Origin: Leptodontidium sp. MPI-SDFR-AT-0119
Lineage: Eukaryota; Ascomycota; Leotiomycetes; Helotiales; Leptodontidiaceae
Reading direction: 5' to 3'
Length of the DNA: 64,000 bases
Assembly: GCA_020726505.1 (NCBI GenBank)
Contig: JAHLEZ010000012.1
Coordinates: 558,001 to 622,000 of the forward strand
Part shown: positions 33,598 through 45,649 of the stretch, in pieces
Numbering within the stretch: the stretch's first letter is position 1
Layout: each line of letters begins with the position of its first letter
Translations under genes and position numbers: made by a program
The notes under the pieces: model-generated
The model's database searches: none
What the model was told of the DNA's origin: nothing
Seen by the model: only the letters and a program-made list of their open reading frames with translations

Positions 33598-34376
33598 GTT
33601 CATTGGTTTAAACTCAAGTCTTTAGGATGGGATGGGATAGCCACCCTTCAAACTTCCACTGGTGGTCCTAGTCCTACGTATTTGACAGTTATACCTAGGC
33701 AATGCTGGGATTCAGGCAGTTGTCGCTCATGCAGGCAAGGGGAGGTCCTCGGGAGTACACGACCTACCTAACCCACTCAACTCGTACCTATTAGACCACT
33801 ACACAAGCTCGCAAAGGCAAGAGGAGGGGGTTCCTAGGCGTCGCTTCGGCGCTGCCGCCTTCGCCTCTATCTTTGATTGACGCCTTGAATAACAGACAAG
33901 GTCGGCATCTCAGAAGTCCACAGATCCGGCTCGGCTGCATCCTCATACTTCAATAGTGGTCACAAGGCGGACAAGACTTACTATTCTTTCCACAAACTTT
34001 GGCTAGAAGTCCGTCAGGATTTGTCAAGAAGCACTATGGTGTCTAGGATCTCTGGGATTGTCAATTGGGGGTTGGGAATTGGGGATCGGAAACATGCCAC
34101 AATACTGGGGCTTGTGAATCGCAAGTGAACCTCACGCTGCGGGCGTCTGGGGTGTACGGTCCAAGCTAGTTTTCCAAACCCTTGTCGTCCACCAATCGAT
34201 TATCATATATAAATCCCCAAAAGGTAAGGTAGGGCAGAGAGGAGCATCTCGAACAGGAGTTGAGTATATGTACCAGTGTCCCTTCACATCCTCGCCAGAG
34301 ACACCACGACAAAGATCAAGGAAGAAGCAACGTAGCAGCCAACACAAATACTTCGTACTTCGCTCTACATATCACC

Positions 34377-35826
34377 ATGTCTATCTACGCGACCAAGTTT
34401 ACTGTGCCAGAAAAATACGAGTATCTAAATGGGTTCGGAAATCATCATGAGCAAGTCGTCTCCCAATTCTCCTGCTGGACTCAATTACTGACTGTTTAGG
34501 ACGGAGGCTCTACCTGGTGCCCTCCCACTGGTAAACAGCCACCCCAAGTTCCCTCCGTATGGAGCCAAGACGGAGAAAATTTCAGGAACAGCCTTTGTTG
34601 CCCCTCGAAATGCTAATCTCCAAACGAACACATACCGTGCGCAATCGTCCTTCTTCCATACCGAGCTCATGCCGTTCAATCATGACATCGAGAGTGCGAA
34701 TCCGTCCCCTCCCAAGCACCTCGATCCAAATTCGCACTTGTATCCCAATTTCGAGATCGATGGCGGCTCGGACTGGACGCAACAGCGCCTGTTTGGAACG
34801 AACGGCAGTGCCCGCACGAAGACAGGCGTCGCGATGTGGATCTTCAGTGTAACGGCAGACATGAAGCCGCAAACCGTCTTCACGAGCTTGGATGGGGACG
34901 CCCTAATCTCTCCCCAGTTTGGCTCGCTTGACATCATCACAGAGTTGGGCAAGCTGCTTGTGCGTGCCCACGAAATCGCCGTCATCCCTCGCGGGGTGCG
35001 ATATCGTGTCGACCTCGTGGATGGGGAGCCCTGTCGTGGAACTGTTTGCGAACTCTACCAAGGCCATTTCCGCATTCCCGAGTTGGGCATTATCGGTTCT
35101 CACGGCTTGGCGAACTCGCGCGATTTTCAGATCCCCAAGGCCTTCGTCGATGGCTCGGTGGAGGTGGTCAACGACCCCAAGGTTCCTAACGGCAAACTTG
35201 CCTTGGGAAACGATGGCCCCTCGGACTGGACAATCATCTCGCGCTTGGATACCAAGTTGTGGAAGTGCACCCAGGCGAGCACACCTTTCAACGTGCTCGC
35301 ATGGCATGGCACACTTTACCCATACAAGTACGACCTGGCACGCTTCAGCCACCTAGCGAACGCTATGTTTGATCATCATGATCCGTCACTCTTTGTCGTC
35401 TTGACGGCGCCCGCCCTAGGCAAGGAGCCAAACACCGCCGTGTGTGATTTCCTTGCGATTTCACGGCGCTGGGAGGTTTCTCAGGATACACAGTGGCTCC
35501 CATGGTATCACCGCAACACAATGCAGGAATTTGTTACCCTCATCGTCAATAACCCAGATCTTCCCCTTGGTGGTAAGGACTTCAAGCCGTTTGGTGCCTG
35601 GCTCAACGGCTCAATGATCCCGCACGGCTCGACAGAGTCCGAATATAAGGAGTGGCAAGATAAGGATACAAGCAAGGGGGGCATTCTAATGGACGATGGT
35701 ATCACTGTTGCCATGCACGAAGTGGAGACTCCGTTGGTATTGACAGATTGGGCTTTTAATAGCGCAAGAAAGAACTTCAAGAACCAGATGGAGGCTTCCT
35801 ACGGCGCTGGTAAACAGATGGATTGA
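34377..35826 (+). CDS. Homogentisate 1,2-dioxygenase family protein, 2 exons
   Basis: This is a cupin-fold Fe(II) ring-cleaving dioxygenase; the family converts homogentisate to maleylacetoacetate in Tyr/Phe catabolism. Exons 34377-34450 and 34500-35826 flank a 49-bp intron with a GC donor (GCAAGT...TTTAG), giving 466 aa. Family marks: MSIYATKFTVPEKYEYLNGFGNHH, FVAPRNANLQTNTYR, HEIAVIPRGVRYRVDL and NVLAWHGTLYPYKYDL. Metal ligands by alignment are His362 (YHRN), Glu368 (MQEF) and His400 (PHGS). The stretch after the Glu (VTLIVNNPDLPLGGKDF) departs from the usual GLI-G-Y-AK, removing a Tyr thought to contact substrate, and the C-terminus is divergent. It may be a specialised paralogue. It is convergent with the flavin-reductase gene. 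Confidence 0.92.
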
Positions 35827-36296
35827 TTCTCGACTGGTATTAGCGCACAGGAACTCGCCTGTGTTGCTGCTTACTAGAATTCCCATTTGTGGTTCCTTGT
35901 AGTGTAGTAGGGCCTTTAAGAGATTGAATTGAACCTTTAACTTGAGTATGACATGCTTTGGCTGGCTTGAGTGATCCAGGAACGACATTCCTTCCAACGC
36001 CTAGATAGGGGCCGATATGGTAGTGTCTAGTTCGGTGCAAGTTCTGACCAGAACTTGCTTATGTAGAGTACAATATCCAAGGTCGAGTTGAGTTCTACCC
36101 AAGCGAATTCAGATGGGAGCAAAGTACGGTTTCTAGAGATAGTTCCTGCTCAAGTCGTCTTGTATGACACGACGTATTAAATACTCTGAAGCAGGAGCCG
36201 GCTAAGCTGAAGCAAATCAAAAGTAGTCCTGATAGTTTACCAATTTCCTCCGTATCTTTTTGTCGATGAACTGCAGGTAGAAATTACACATTATTA

Positions 36297-37323
36297 TCAC
36301 GCTTGCTGCTTCTCTTTCCGTTGCGCTTTCAACTGCTCGATGACCTCCATACCACCCAGGTCCTTCTCGAAAAATGGCCTAGGGAGTTCCATCACTTGTG
36401 TAGTTCGACCGTAAGTCACGCCTCCTAATCTACTAATAGGTCGCAACACCTACTCGAATTAACACGCTATAGCAGAGATGCTTAAGAAGCCACATTTGTG
36501 GGGGGGATCAAGAGGAAGGAATAGAGCTGGAACGAGCGGGTTTGTTTTGGAGAGGGGGTTGTTTACTCACTGAGAGTTCCAACATATTCCTCTCTTCGTT
36601 CACGGCATCCTCCCTGGCCCAGAAACGTGTCGCTTCAAGAGTCACCAGGGTTCCTGACTTGGCTCCTGGTGTGCGTCGACTCTCGAACTCGCGGATACTC
36701 TCGACCTTTGCCTCGATGCTGAAAACACACTCCTTGACTCGACCGCAGGAGACAGTCTCGCAATCATAAACAGGCGTAAGTCCGCCAACATCCCACTCGG
36801 AAACACCATAAGGCGTGTCGATACTCGTAGAGTTGACAGCCTCGATGATACCCTCACTCACAACATTAAGAACGCACTCCCTAGTCTCGACGAGATTACG
36901 AAGGGTGTCCTTTGCGTTGGCGATGGAACTGACGATTCCCACGACGAACATAGGCGGCTCAGCGTTCACTAACTGAAAGAAGCTCATCGGTGCCAGATTT
37001 TCACTGCTACCATCCCCCGCCCTCGTTGAGATGAAGCCAATAGGTCGAGGAACGATGGCGCTAATGCACAACTTGTAGTTGTCAATGAAGCTGCGACCGG
37101 GCGCTTCAGGATCGATGGCAATATGTCTGGCTGAGGTAGCTGTAGTAGAGACCTGGGCATAAGCTGAGTTGGCGCCGCCACCAAATTTCCAGTCCGGGTC
37201 GATGGTCTTTGTTACTTGGACGGTTTCTGAGGTGTTCCAGTCTGGCCGTGTAGCTTCGATATCTTTGAAGTTTCTTGCCGCTCTTCGCTTCAACTGCGCT
37301 TCGGCGTCTTCGCGACTGGACAT
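36297..37323 (-). CDS. Flavin-reductase-like (FMN-binding split barrel) protein, 2 exons
   Basis: Exons 37323-36571 and 36449-36297 (intron GTGAGT...GTAG, 121 bp) give 301 aa. A roughly 75-residue N-terminal extension precedes the FMN-binding split barrel: AIVPRPIGFIST (90-100), LAPMSFFQLVNAEPPMFVVGI (110-130), RNLVETRECVLNVV and RFWAREDAVNEERNMLEL. The spliced tail reads VLRPISRLGGVTYGR, then MELPRPFFEKD and a Lys/Gln-rich end. Relatives are usually annotated as flavoprotein oxygenases or DIM6/NTAB flavin reductases; they use FMN and could supply reduced flavin or perform an oxidoreduction. Its 3' end faces that of the dioxygenase gene 470 bp away. Confidence 0.9.
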
Positions 37324-38692
37324 GTTGCTGTGAGATTTAGGACGAGAAAAACAGCAGGGTAGAGTCCAAATATGCGGATGAGCTGGTTCGAAGATCTTCT
37401 AGGAGGGAACAGTTTGAAATGTAATGATAGCAGAGCCCAGTATCCAAGCCTTAAACAGGTATCTGTTAGTGGTACTCTAGCCAACAGGAAAGTACGACTG
37501 TAAAGATACAGTAATGCAATTGACCTCCGAGTGTGGCAAGATGCCCTAGTCAGAACTTAGTCTCGCCCTCCAGAGGGTCTATCTAGCGTTTAGACATCAA
37601 CAATCGTGACAACTACCGAGTGTTACTCGAAGCTAATGCATGATGTCGTTATTGTTGCATGCAGAGGGTGGACTTGTAGGACCGGATCTCTGCACGGACA
37701 ACTCACGACTACCTTGGCGCAAAATGGAATTTTTTGATTCTGGGCAGTTGCCCCGAATTCCGTACTCTCGGTCAGGCACAAGCATACATGCATCTTTCAA
37801 GCTCAGGGGCTCGCTAAAGCCTATGTTCTGAACATCGCCGCTCCGCTAATAAGGTGAATCGGTTGACTACCGCCAAGTCCATGGTTTGACGATTGTCTAG
37901 ATAGGCAGTCTATCTGGTTTTGAGATTGAAACTATCTACCATGAGTTCACAAAGAAATTTTGATTAGCTATAGCCCTGCATTCTACCCCATGCAGCTTTA
38001 GTCCCACGTAGAAGTAGGGTAGGAAAACAGCAGCGGTGTAATACTTGGCTACTTACTTGCTCGAGGCTAATTCAACCCGCTTATCTTCTTATTTGATATC
38101 GTGGATTTTGTCAGGCGAGCCGTGACCGTGGCGATGTTGCAGGTGACCCGAAGCCTGAACTAAGAAACTCAGTATGCCTTTCGGCAATAAGGTTTTCCGA
38201 CGGAAGCAACTCCTCGATCTCTTAATAAGCCATAACGAGAGTCACCGACTCTTCATTGCCAATCAACCCGCACTCCGTGCTGCATGATGTGGCAACAAAT
38301 GTGGTGCGTTACGCAGTAATCCATGCTTTAGCGCGTTGCAAAATGCCCAACTCCAATCAAGGCTTATTAAAGAAATCACGGAGTTAAATATGATCTGCAT
38401 CGTAATCGCCGAAAGTGATTCGAAATTAACTTGGGCGAGAAGGGATGGATACCCCATAGCTTGATTTTGTCAAGTAGAGAGGATTTTGTTGTCGCATGAA
38501 TACTTGTTCCTCCCACAACAGCTTCGTGACAGTTCGTGCTAATCTCACAAGACACAAAAGACTACGGAGACCTCCTCCCCTACCCCGGGCAAAGAATCAG
38601 GTAAGCCTTTCAAGATATACCGATGATGCGAAATCGAAGGGAAATGTAGAGCTAACTTGAATGTGTTACGCATACAGAATCAAAACGCGACC
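37324..38692. other. Intergenic, no gene seen
   Basis: This lies between divergent genes and presumably contains promoters of the flavin-reductase-like gene (minus) and the ABM gene (plus). A 63-codon frame at 37640-37831 has no motif. Confidence 0.5.
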
Positions 38693-39511
38693 ATGTCCAG
38701 AATTTCGTTGTTCCTCCGCTTGAATCCAATCAATGAAAAGGCGAAAGAAGAGGTTCGTAAAAAACGACAGGTCAATAATAAATTAGTCAAATCAACTCAC
38801 CAACAGCCTGCAGTTATATGAGCACCTTGGCACGCTTTCCAAGGTGACTCAGGACACGGAACCAGGCGTTTTACGATATTCCTACGCGACCGCTTATGAT
38901 CCCGAGGATGAGCTCATATACATGATCGAAGAGTGAGTGTTTTGGTGAATGCAGTACTCCATGGGAAGCGGCTGGGAGTTCGAATTTCAGTATTTCGAGT
39001 ATAATTAACGAAGATATTCAGGTATGCGAGCCAGGAGGCAGCTGACGACCACATGAAAACCAAGGAGTATTCAGCTTTGGTTAAATGGATTGGCACAGGA
39101 GCACTCGGTGCTGGACCAGCAATACAGCGCATAGTACCGGCAGACCCATTAATCAACAACTTCGTCCGACCGCAGATCGCCCTGCAGCAATCCAACGTGG
39201 CGCTGATCTATACTGAGGTTATATACCATCCAGGCAAAGCCGCCGCAGTTCTTGAGCATTGGAAGGCTGTGGCTAAAGTTTCGGAGGACCAGGAACTTGG
39301 TACACTGCTTTGGGGTGCCTGGAAAGACCCGGGCCAGGATGATAGGGTTTTCATTGTGCACGCCTATGAGTCGTTGGAGTATCTGTTCAAGGAACATGTG
39401 AATAGTCAAGTGATGAAGAACTTTAAGGCCCTTGGGGATGAGTATGTGAAGGAGATGAATGTTCTTAAGCTAAAGGTCAAGGGTGGTTTCTTATACAAGA
39501 AGTTCGAGTGA
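38693..39511 (+). CDS. Tandem ABM-domain (dimeric alpha-beta barrel) protein, 3 exons
   Basis: Exons 38693-38752, 38814-38932 and 39022-39511 (introns 61 and 89 bp) give 222 aa with exact phases. The N-terminal half (MSRISLFLRLNPINEKAKEE, then EHLGTLSKVTQDTEPGVLRY and IYMIEEYASQEAADDHMKT) and the C-terminal half (YHPGKAAAVLEHWKAVAKVS through HAYESLEYLFKEH) are each an ABM-like ferredoxin fold. Family members are heme- or cofactor-free monooxygenases or fold-only proteins in aromatic/polyketide metabolism. No signal peptide. Together with the dioxygenase and the flavin-reductase-like protein it suggests aromatic chemistry, by inference only. Confidence 0.88.
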
Positions 39512-39829
39512 GTATCCTCGACGAGCGCTTGGAAGTGAATTGCAGTACATAAATGGGCTTTTACTACTTGTGCCTTGATATGAGCCTCTATCCTAGAAGC
39601 CGCATTAGTTTCACGCTTCTTAATCGGGCCTCTATTAACTATCGATTCCTACTCCTTGCTTCTAGAGATAATGGCCTTCCTGTCATTAATCCCCGAGTAA
39701 TTATGGGTCCTGGTAGCCCTGGTGGTGACGACTCTTAGAAGCACACCTTTATGTAGGATAGTGACTATAGCCTAGGAAACGTATCGCTATCGTCGAACCA
39801 CGACCTAGATGAGATCCTAAAGCCCTCGC

Positions 39830-40480
39830 TATACTTAACGGGGAGCGACAGTTACGGGTCGAGCCCTCCTTTAGATAACCAGGGTTCTTACTCTAAAGCT
39901 GAGCCGGACCTCCCCATGTGTAAGCGCTGTGATTGCGAGTAGTGTAAGAAGCGTGCTAAACGAAAGAGAGGCAAGACCGCCTTTATAAAGACAGTTACTA
40001 GCCTGTTTCCCCGGCCGGACCTTATTAATATCCTTAACAAGTATTGGGAGGTATTACGAGTTCATGGCCTCTTCGCAGATCAATCCCGCGAGCCTTTCCA
40101 GCGGCGCAACGCAATCAACGGCCCGGTCCATGTTTAGCATCGCGAGTATTATTTAATTTTGCGGAAGTTGGAAAAGGATAATAACCTCTAGTAATGGCGT
40201 CGATTTGTAGCAGAATACCAAATCCTTAAAGGCTATAATGAGTTTTACTGTGAAGTAACGAGGCAGCGGATTAACGGCACGCAGGCTCGCGGAAGTAGTA
40301 AGAATAATAATAACAAAGCCTATAAAGAATACGTGAAACACATGTTTCTAGATGGCGATCCAGAGACTCTGTTAGCGGCCCCGGCAGCGCTTAAAAGGGA
40401 CCTCTAGCTTGCCCGGCGATGGGCAATCTAAGTCGAAGGTTACAAGGAAAAAGACGGTCTAGTACCTAGTCTAGGCGTCG
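39830..40480 (+). pseudogene. Unidentified decayed coding segment with TAG/TAA stops
   Basis: A single plus frame reads LTGSDSYGSSPPLDNQGSYS, MCKRCDCE-stop-CKKRAKRKRGK, TSLFPRPDLINILNKYWEVL and GLFADQSREPFQRRNAI, then REYYLILRKLEKDNN and WRRFVAEYQILKGYNEFY. It is broken only by TAG/TAA (about eight stops). Such a pattern suggests a RIP-inactivated gene or transposon ORF. A Cys/Lys-rich motif precedes the globular part. Family not recognised. Confidence 0.4.
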
Positions 40481-40833
40481 GGGTTAGTTTAATTGTTGGG
40501 CCGGAGATTAAGAAGAGAATGTGCGGATGAATCTAATCGGGGATCATCTAACGATTACTTATGCTAATGTGTGATCTAGTTACTCGATTCCTGATTACGA
40601 CTATGTATACCTTAAATTACTTCTTAAGTACATTCACGAAACGCATCCGAACATTGTTAGCATGTGCCGGATATTAAAACCAGTTATAACAAGCCTAGTC
40701 AGAAACCATCAACTTAGCAGTCATAATGGCTAGGATATCATCTCGAAACAACTTAGAGAGCATCTCTAGCCACCTGCTCGATATATTGTATAGGGTCTTT
40801 TCTCTTTTAGGAGTAATATTTAATAGATCTTTA

Positions 40834-41633
40834 ACGTCCGACCCCACCATTCCGGCCACCCCCCCATTCCGGCCACCCGTTCACACCAAAATTCATCAAA
40901 ATTCACTACTTTGAATAATTAATAACTTTATTAATTATTAATGAAACAAGCTAAAATTGAAGATTTGGAATATATTTTACTAAGTCTTTTTAGCAATAAT
41001 AGTTCTAAGTATTTCATATTACGTAATATTACAAACTAAGTATTTGAAGTTCAAAAATATTTCCTTATACACATTTGGTGTAAAAGTGATTTTTCTTATA
41101 CTTTTAATAACTTTCTTTATTATTAGTATAACAACTTAAAATTCAATATTAAAGTAGAGTCTATATAGTAATTTCAGAATCTCAAGTTTCAGACTAATCC
41201 TTTTAGTAATAGCTTTACAATTTAGTAGGTTATTAAACACCATATAAAAAATTTATATGAGAGAAATTAAATACTTAATAAAAAGGTAACTACTAATACA
41301 ATTACTTTAAAACTTTTAAGACTTCAAGACTTATATCTAATCTTCAACGGTTTCAAGTTTTAAATGATAATATTCATTGTTCATTACGTTATTAGTAAGT
41401 GATTTTTGACGTTTTTTGTATGTAAAAAATCAAATTTAACATTACGTAATAATACATGATTCAAATTATATTTCCTTTTGGGAACTTAGTCTATAGAAGC
41501 TAATAAGCGCAAATATAAAAAGTTTATACATTATTATTAATTCGTTGTAGAGATATTAGTACCTCAAAATCGCACTTTTTGGTGTAAAAGGTGGCCGGAA
41601 TGGGGGGGTGGCCGGAATGGTGGGGTCGGACGT
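40834..41633. mobile_element. Non-autonomous DNA transposon (MITE), TA target duplication
   Basis: This element of exactly 800 bp is bounded by near-perfect inverted repeats of about 44 bp beginning ACGTCCGACCCCACCATTCC and containing a doubled CATTCCGGCCACC unit. TA flanks both ends (40832-40833 and 41634-41635), the duplication of Tc1/mariner/pogo elements. The interior is extremely AT-rich with no ORF, consistent with a decayed or RIP-mutated core. The GC-rich ends contrasting with the AT core are striking. Confidence 0.9.
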
Positions 41634-41952
41634 TATACCTTAAACGCAAAATCTAAGCATCCAAAGTAATCAACCACAGAACTCATCTTCTCCGTGGAAG
41701 CAGCCATCCTAGGCTTTCGAATTGGATTTGAAATACTGGCGCCTGTACTTGGCGACCCAGCCAGCCATCCGGAAACACCGCTCCCCCTCTCTATCATAGA
41801 GCCCCAAACATCCACGACCAATTTTCAGAGAGCTAGTGAAAGTATTCTGGGTCGTAGGAATGCGGGAAGTTCCATCTTACAGCTGCAAACCCTGGGGCTT
41901 CTACGAACTGTTTGCGGAGTGCAGCTCAGGTGTCTCCCTTGTGCTGTGTAAT

Positions 41953-42661
41953 CAGTGTGTCAAATGATTTGATTTGATTTGAATAATGGCTATTATTCAA
42001 ATCAAATCAACGATTTTACTTATTAATCTATCTTAATCAATTAATATTTGATTTGATTTAAATATAATTAATTAATTTGAATAATATGCTGACTAAAGCA
42101 GTCTTTACCCGTTTTAGACATCGCTTATCCCCTTTTAGTATAGATCCCGCTATCTTGCTTATTAAGCGAGTTAGCGATAAGGAATCTCTTAGAATTAATA
42201 CATTATTTTTAATTTAATATTAACTAATAAGTCTTAGAAATAGAATATTAAAAATTTAAATTTAATACTTTAAAGTTTAAGGACTAAGGACTAAGAACTA
42301 GTAATTAAAAGGCTTAAGAATCCATTAAAAATAGTTTATTATTTATAAAGATAATCAAATCTCTCTTTAGAATTGACTTTTGATTATTTAATAAAGGCTT
42401 TAATAAATCAATAATAATTAAAACGAAAGAAAATAATATAAGGAATAAATTAAAAGTTACACGCTTAAAGAGAATCGTTTTTATATAAAAGAGAGGATTT
42501 AATTTGTATTTTTTAATATTTAGTTTGAATTAAGTCACATGTTCTTGAATAATTGAATATTATTCTAATCAAGTCTGGGAGTCATTAATTTATCTTAATC
42601 AATTATAATTGATTAGAATAGAATATTAATTAATTAATTTGAATAATTCTTTGACACACTG
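41953..42661. mobile_element. hAT-like MITE with 8-bp target duplication
   Basis: This 709-bp AT-rich element is bounded by inverted repeats beginning CAGTGTGTCAAA, with TTGAATAATT-like subterminal repeats. The 8-bp sequence TGTGTAAT occurs immediately outside both ends (41945-41952 and 42662-42669). An 8-bp duplication and CAGTG termini are hAT hallmarks. There is no transposase ORF. Confidence 0.9.
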
Positions 42662-42734
42662 TGTGTAATGAAAGGACTGAAGTTCGAATGATAACGACTT
42701 ACTCTGTGGTCTCTGATGGGCGTGGTTTCAATCT

Positions 42735-42957
42735 TCCACAAATCCATCATCTAAATTTCAACGGAGATTTATGAGCTATACTATGCTAAAGATCGGGTGT
42801 TCGTAGTCTCTGAGTATCTAGACTTGTCCCTAGAAGGCCTGCTTAAACACCCTATCTGGCCAACAGAGACGCTAGACGAGAGGACGACGAGGGAGATATT
42901 AATTTGCATAAGGGGATTTTTCTGGGGCAAATGGCCTCCTTGATCTTGACTTGTGCA
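42735..42957 (+). pseudogene. Protein-kinase-like fragment
   Basis: The plus frame reads HKSII-stop-ISTEIYELYYAKD, then RVFVVSEYLDLSLEGLLKHP (kinase hinge region) and ERTTREILICIR, then ends at a stop. It parallels the hinge of the relic at 14646 (KEIYYYNNRIFLIVEHLDVS), so the two may be one family. The N-lobe beginning is not visible and may have been separated by the hAT MITE immediately upstream. The C-lobe is absent. Confidence 0.45.
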
Positions 42958-43081
42958 ACGATTCAAGCAGGTGAAGCACGAAGACGGTAATCTCGCCATT
43001 CAACAAGAGAAACGTCAGGTAATTGAGGTGCGGGTGAATACAATAACTTAGTCCTAGAATACTAGAACGGCAACCCACTCC

Positions 43082-44713
43082 CTAAAACTCCTCCTCGCGA
43101 GATGCCGGCGGAACCCCAGAGCAGTCCGATTGAACACTACCCTTTTGTGAATCCTTTTGTGAGAAGAGTTCACAATCTGGTGTTATTTTCGCCTCGTTCC
43201 CCCTTAACATGCCCTCCGGAAATCCATCTCCGAGTATGTCCTTCTGGCTCTCGTTATCGGGGGATGTTTGCTGTTTGCTCTCACGGGGGATACTACGCTT
43301 GTGTCTATCGCACAAGCCAAGTTCGTATTGGTCGGTCAATGTACGAGGAAGATTATTAGCGGCATTCGCACCAAATGTCGCTGTTATAGGTGGTGCGGAG
43401 TAGCTGCTCCCAATCACCTTTGGGAAATGGCGTCGAAGAAACGGTTTGAAGCTAGAAAGGCAAGCACAAATGATCCCAATATCCAGCTCTAAAACACTAA
43501 AGTGTTATTAGCGCCAAAAACTCGATTATAAAGCCAAAGGAGAGATAAACTTACGACCATATGTAGTAGTCAGACGCTGCCCATGTGACATCTGGAGAAC
43601 TAATGAGAGTCAAAAGGGCCTTTAGCCGAATGGCACTGACGATGCAGACACTAACGGAAATTAGTATTTACTTGATTTGCAGACACTTTCAAGGAGGGAA
43701 AAGCTTACAGTGTTCCAGTCATGAAGAGGCAAGCTAATGCTACCTTTTCTTTCATTGGCGCGTTCACCTTCCGTACCAGCGCTATCGGCAGGAGTAGCAT
43801 TGCAATATCAGTTACGATATTGATCGAACCATGTGTCATGAGAATCGTCGGTGTGTAGATGCATTTCCCCTTTGTTATACTGAGATCCCAGTTTTTGGCA
43901 ATAGGCTGGCAGTTGAAGAGAAATTCGAATGACGCGAGGAAAGAGTATGAGACTGTTGTTGCTACAATTACCCATACCGCGATTCTGAATGACTTATATG
44001 GCGAGAGTCTGAGGTAAAGTAAAAGTATTGACAATTTGACGCACATAAATGACAAGCCATAGAATAGACAACTGATCGTCCCGATCTAAAGTTAACGTTA
44101 ACGTTAGGTAATAGAAAAGATTGACATAGAAGGTCTTATTTAGTTTCGGACTTTAGTAGCCATCAACTTACTAGTAAGAAACCAGGACTAAGCGTTGTCA
44201 ATGGAACATTCCAGATATGGACACCGAGGCCGAGAGGGGTCACTTTGAAGCGGAGAGTTAGCAAAAAACCAGTCAAATGTACGATCAGTATTTACTTACA
44301 AACCATGGCAGTAGTGATAAAACCTATGGACAAAGCCTATCGACCAAGAAATATCAGTATTTGTTCTGTGTGTATGCTTTCGTGACGAATTAACGATTCA
44401 TACCCATGCAAAGCCGATCACGTCTAGACTTAGTTAATCTAATATACTCAGGATCTTTAATAGTAATAAACTTACAATCGTCAATGCCAACATTCCGAAC
44501 AATGATAATCCTTGTATAAAGTCGTAGAAGTAGAACGATAGTAGCTAGCGGGAACAAGATTGCAATAGTAAGAGTGACCCGGTATCCTTGAGACTCGGGA
44601 TTTTTAAAATTCGGAATGACTCCAGGTGGGGGGGGAGAGGCGCCAATGATGGCATCTCTCAGAGTTTTGAGGACGGGACTCATTGCGCTATCGAGCCGGG
44701 GGATACTGAGCAC
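43082..44713 (-). CDS. Rhodopsin-domain (PTH11-like) seven-TM protein, about 7 exons
   Basis: This is a second receptor-like protein. Exon 1 (44713-44476) ends in LYTRIIIVRNVGIDD. Small exons give YVIGFAW, then ALSIGFITTAMV, then TPLGLGVHIWNVPLTTLSPG. The main exon (about 44090-43705) gives FMCVKLSILLLYLRLSPYKS, ASFEFLFNCQPIAKNW, KGKCIY and INIVTDIAMLLLPI. A further exon and the last one (beginning ELDIGIICACLSSFKPF) add a hydrophilic tail ending SREEEF. Introns show GTAAGT donors and conserved phases. The order of motifs is canonical for PF20684. The start could be either of two Met, 10 codons apart. Ligand unknown. Confidence 0.85.
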
Positions 44714-45649
44714 GAAAACCTCGTCGGGGCAGAGGACTGTTTTAGTATTGAATTATGATCTGCCGCGGAGTGAGAAACTGCGGAGTGAGAAAACGGAAGT
44801 GCAAGATGTCGATGGATTGGTCTTGTGGAGCCGACCTCTGAATATTAAAGAGATGAACGCTCTTTGGATGCAGATCGAATCGATCGAAGTCAGAAGCCAA
44901 CATCCGCATCTGATCCTCACACTAAACAACGCCACAGGGTCAACGCAGGTGCTGGTGCGGTTGTCAATAATAATGGGTGGTCAATCCGGGAAGGCCCCCA
45001 GCCAACCAAAGACCTGGACGCTTCCACCGTTCGAGGTCTTGATAGCCACAACAAGGACCAAAAAAACAAAGACCAAAAACGGTTGATGCCACCAAGTATG
45101 TATCACACTATATAGGACACTGGGAGGCATTTGCTCTCGAATTCCAGTTACCCAGCAACCAGTTACCCTACGCCACCGCCCAAGACTTCACATGTCTCCG
45201 ACGACGATGAACGCCATTGCCATCGCGGATGCTTCCCCGCGAACTTTGTCAAGCCACCTCTGCGTCTTGATCAAACGAAAATGCGCGACGGCGACGGAGA
45301 CGGGGACAATCGATATTCCACGGAAGCCGCCCGATCCGGCATCGGAAATGACGCTCGGATCGTTTTTGTATCGACTCTTTGTCTTGCTTCTGGCCCAGGT
45401 AGAAGCGATATGATATATATCAGCCACGTATTGTGCTGATTCCAGGATTCCGGCGTCTCCGTCACACAAGATCGCCCTGCTTTTCTAATCTCTGCTGTCT
45501 TCCCTCCTGCCCTCAGGTCCGTTCGAAAGGGGCTTCGAGAGAAACTAACGGTCTGTCTACCCATGCTCTCCTCTACCACTGCAAAAGGAATTAAAAAGGG
45601 TGGAAGACACCAGTCTGGAATTTGAAATCGTTCACAGGCTCACCGTTAA
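44714..45649. other. Intergenic, no supportable gene
   Basis: Overlapping open frames occur on both strands (45131-45579), none with a motif and all in strand-symmetric codon patterns typical of chance. It probably includes the promoter of the receptor gene. Confidence 0.4.

Noticed and set aside
44616..45086. 156-codon plus frame
   Set aside because: Its first part is antisense to exon 1 of the rhodopsin-like gene; the remainder has no motif.
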